Shown piece after piece: positions 63,676-64,000 of a stretch of DNA of 64,000 bases. The DNA is taken from NCBI GenBank assembly GCA_963556495.2, contig OY747700.1:5204020-5268019 (forward strand). Reading direction: 5' to 3'. How positions within the stretch are numbered: position 1 is the first letter of the stretch; each line of letters opens with the position of its first letter. Under the pieces are notes generated by a model. It had not been told where the DNA came from and did no database searches. It saw only the letters and a program-made list of their open reading frames with translations. The DNA is from Valencia hispanica. Taxonomy: Eukaryota; Chordata; Actinopteri; Cyprinodontiformes; Valenciidae. The translations under genes and the position numbers were made by a program.

Positions 63676-64000
63676 GGTAAGCTTCCTGCTTCATGTCTTC
63701 AACATGTCAGCCTGTTCCAATGATTTCTTTCAGTTTGATATGAATGAATGAAGTGTCAATGAAGTCTGTTCAAACCACATCCAGCTCCTTCCCACCCAGA
63801 ACCTTTTCCCTCCAACATGGCCGCCATCTTTCACTAGAAAGCAGAACAAATTTTTTTAAACAATTCAATATGAAATAGGCTCTTATTTTGAAAGGGGTAT
63901 GAGGAATAAACTAGGGAAACAAAAACAACTAAACATCTGAAATGTTTCAGACAGGAAGTGACCCAGGCATGATCCAATATGGCTGCCTGATCAACATTTT

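Overview
The window looks like teleost fish nuclear DNA (killifish, livebearer or a related percomorph is my guess; the species cannot be fixed). The signs are vertebrate GT-AG introns, a fish-type NLR gene with a FISNA-NACHT exon and 177-bp leucine-rich-repeat exons, an Na,K-ATPase beta gene, and a dense load of fish-style transposons (L2/Rex-like LINEs, Tc1, hAT, solo LTRs, SINEs).

Two host genes can be reconstructed, both on the minus strand. (1) An NLRC3-like NLR gene runs from a possible 5' UTR exon near 41,181-41,240 to at least 8,210. Its coding exons are 36222-36143 (start codon), 25514-25395 and 24144-24025 (a nearly identical duplicated 40-codon exon), 21583-21348 (C3HC4 RING), 17967-16182 (FISNA-NACHT), and LRR exons 12380-12204, 10005-9829 and 8386-8210. 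Every junction keeps frame (2,873 nt so far). The last exon ends in mid-codon, so the 3' end lies left of the window or has been lost. (2) An Na,K-ATPase beta-subunit gene has seven coding exons from 61144 to 48077. They join to 1,050 nt (349 aa plus stop) and encode a Glu/Lys-rich N-terminal extension, one membrane segment and a six-cysteine ectodomain.

Layout. 1-7,440: AT-rich DNA, then a GCTAAC/TTAGC-rich repeat field holding a LINE with an intact 981-aa endonuclease/reverse transcriptase. 7,441-41,240: the NLR gene, its introns packed with LINEs, Tc1 and hAT relics, hairpin elements and two solo LTRs with clear 5-bp target duplications, one carrying a nested element with 80-bp perfect inverted ends. 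41,241-48,076: intergenic, with a broken LINE, a LINE tail, a retrovirus-like tRNA-Pro primer-binding leader and a Tc1 relic. 48,077-61,144: the ATPase beta gene, with a Tc1 copy split by a MITE-like element in its last intron and a defective L2 LINE in intron 1. 61,145-64,000: upstream DNA with CA-rich and pentanucleotide repeats, and perhaps a noncoding first exon of a plus-strand gene near the right edge.

The two host genes have no obvious shared pathway: one is a cytosolic innate-immune type receptor, the other an ion-pump subunit. Most of the window is transposon-derived, and its most informative structures are nested insertions that give a relative order of events. I found no CRISPR array, rRNA gene or convincing functional tRNA gene, and no clear case of a wholly new biological system. 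The best candidates for something undescribed are the 80-bp-TIR element (33228-33954), the hairpin elements, and the duplicated-exon RING-NLR gene.
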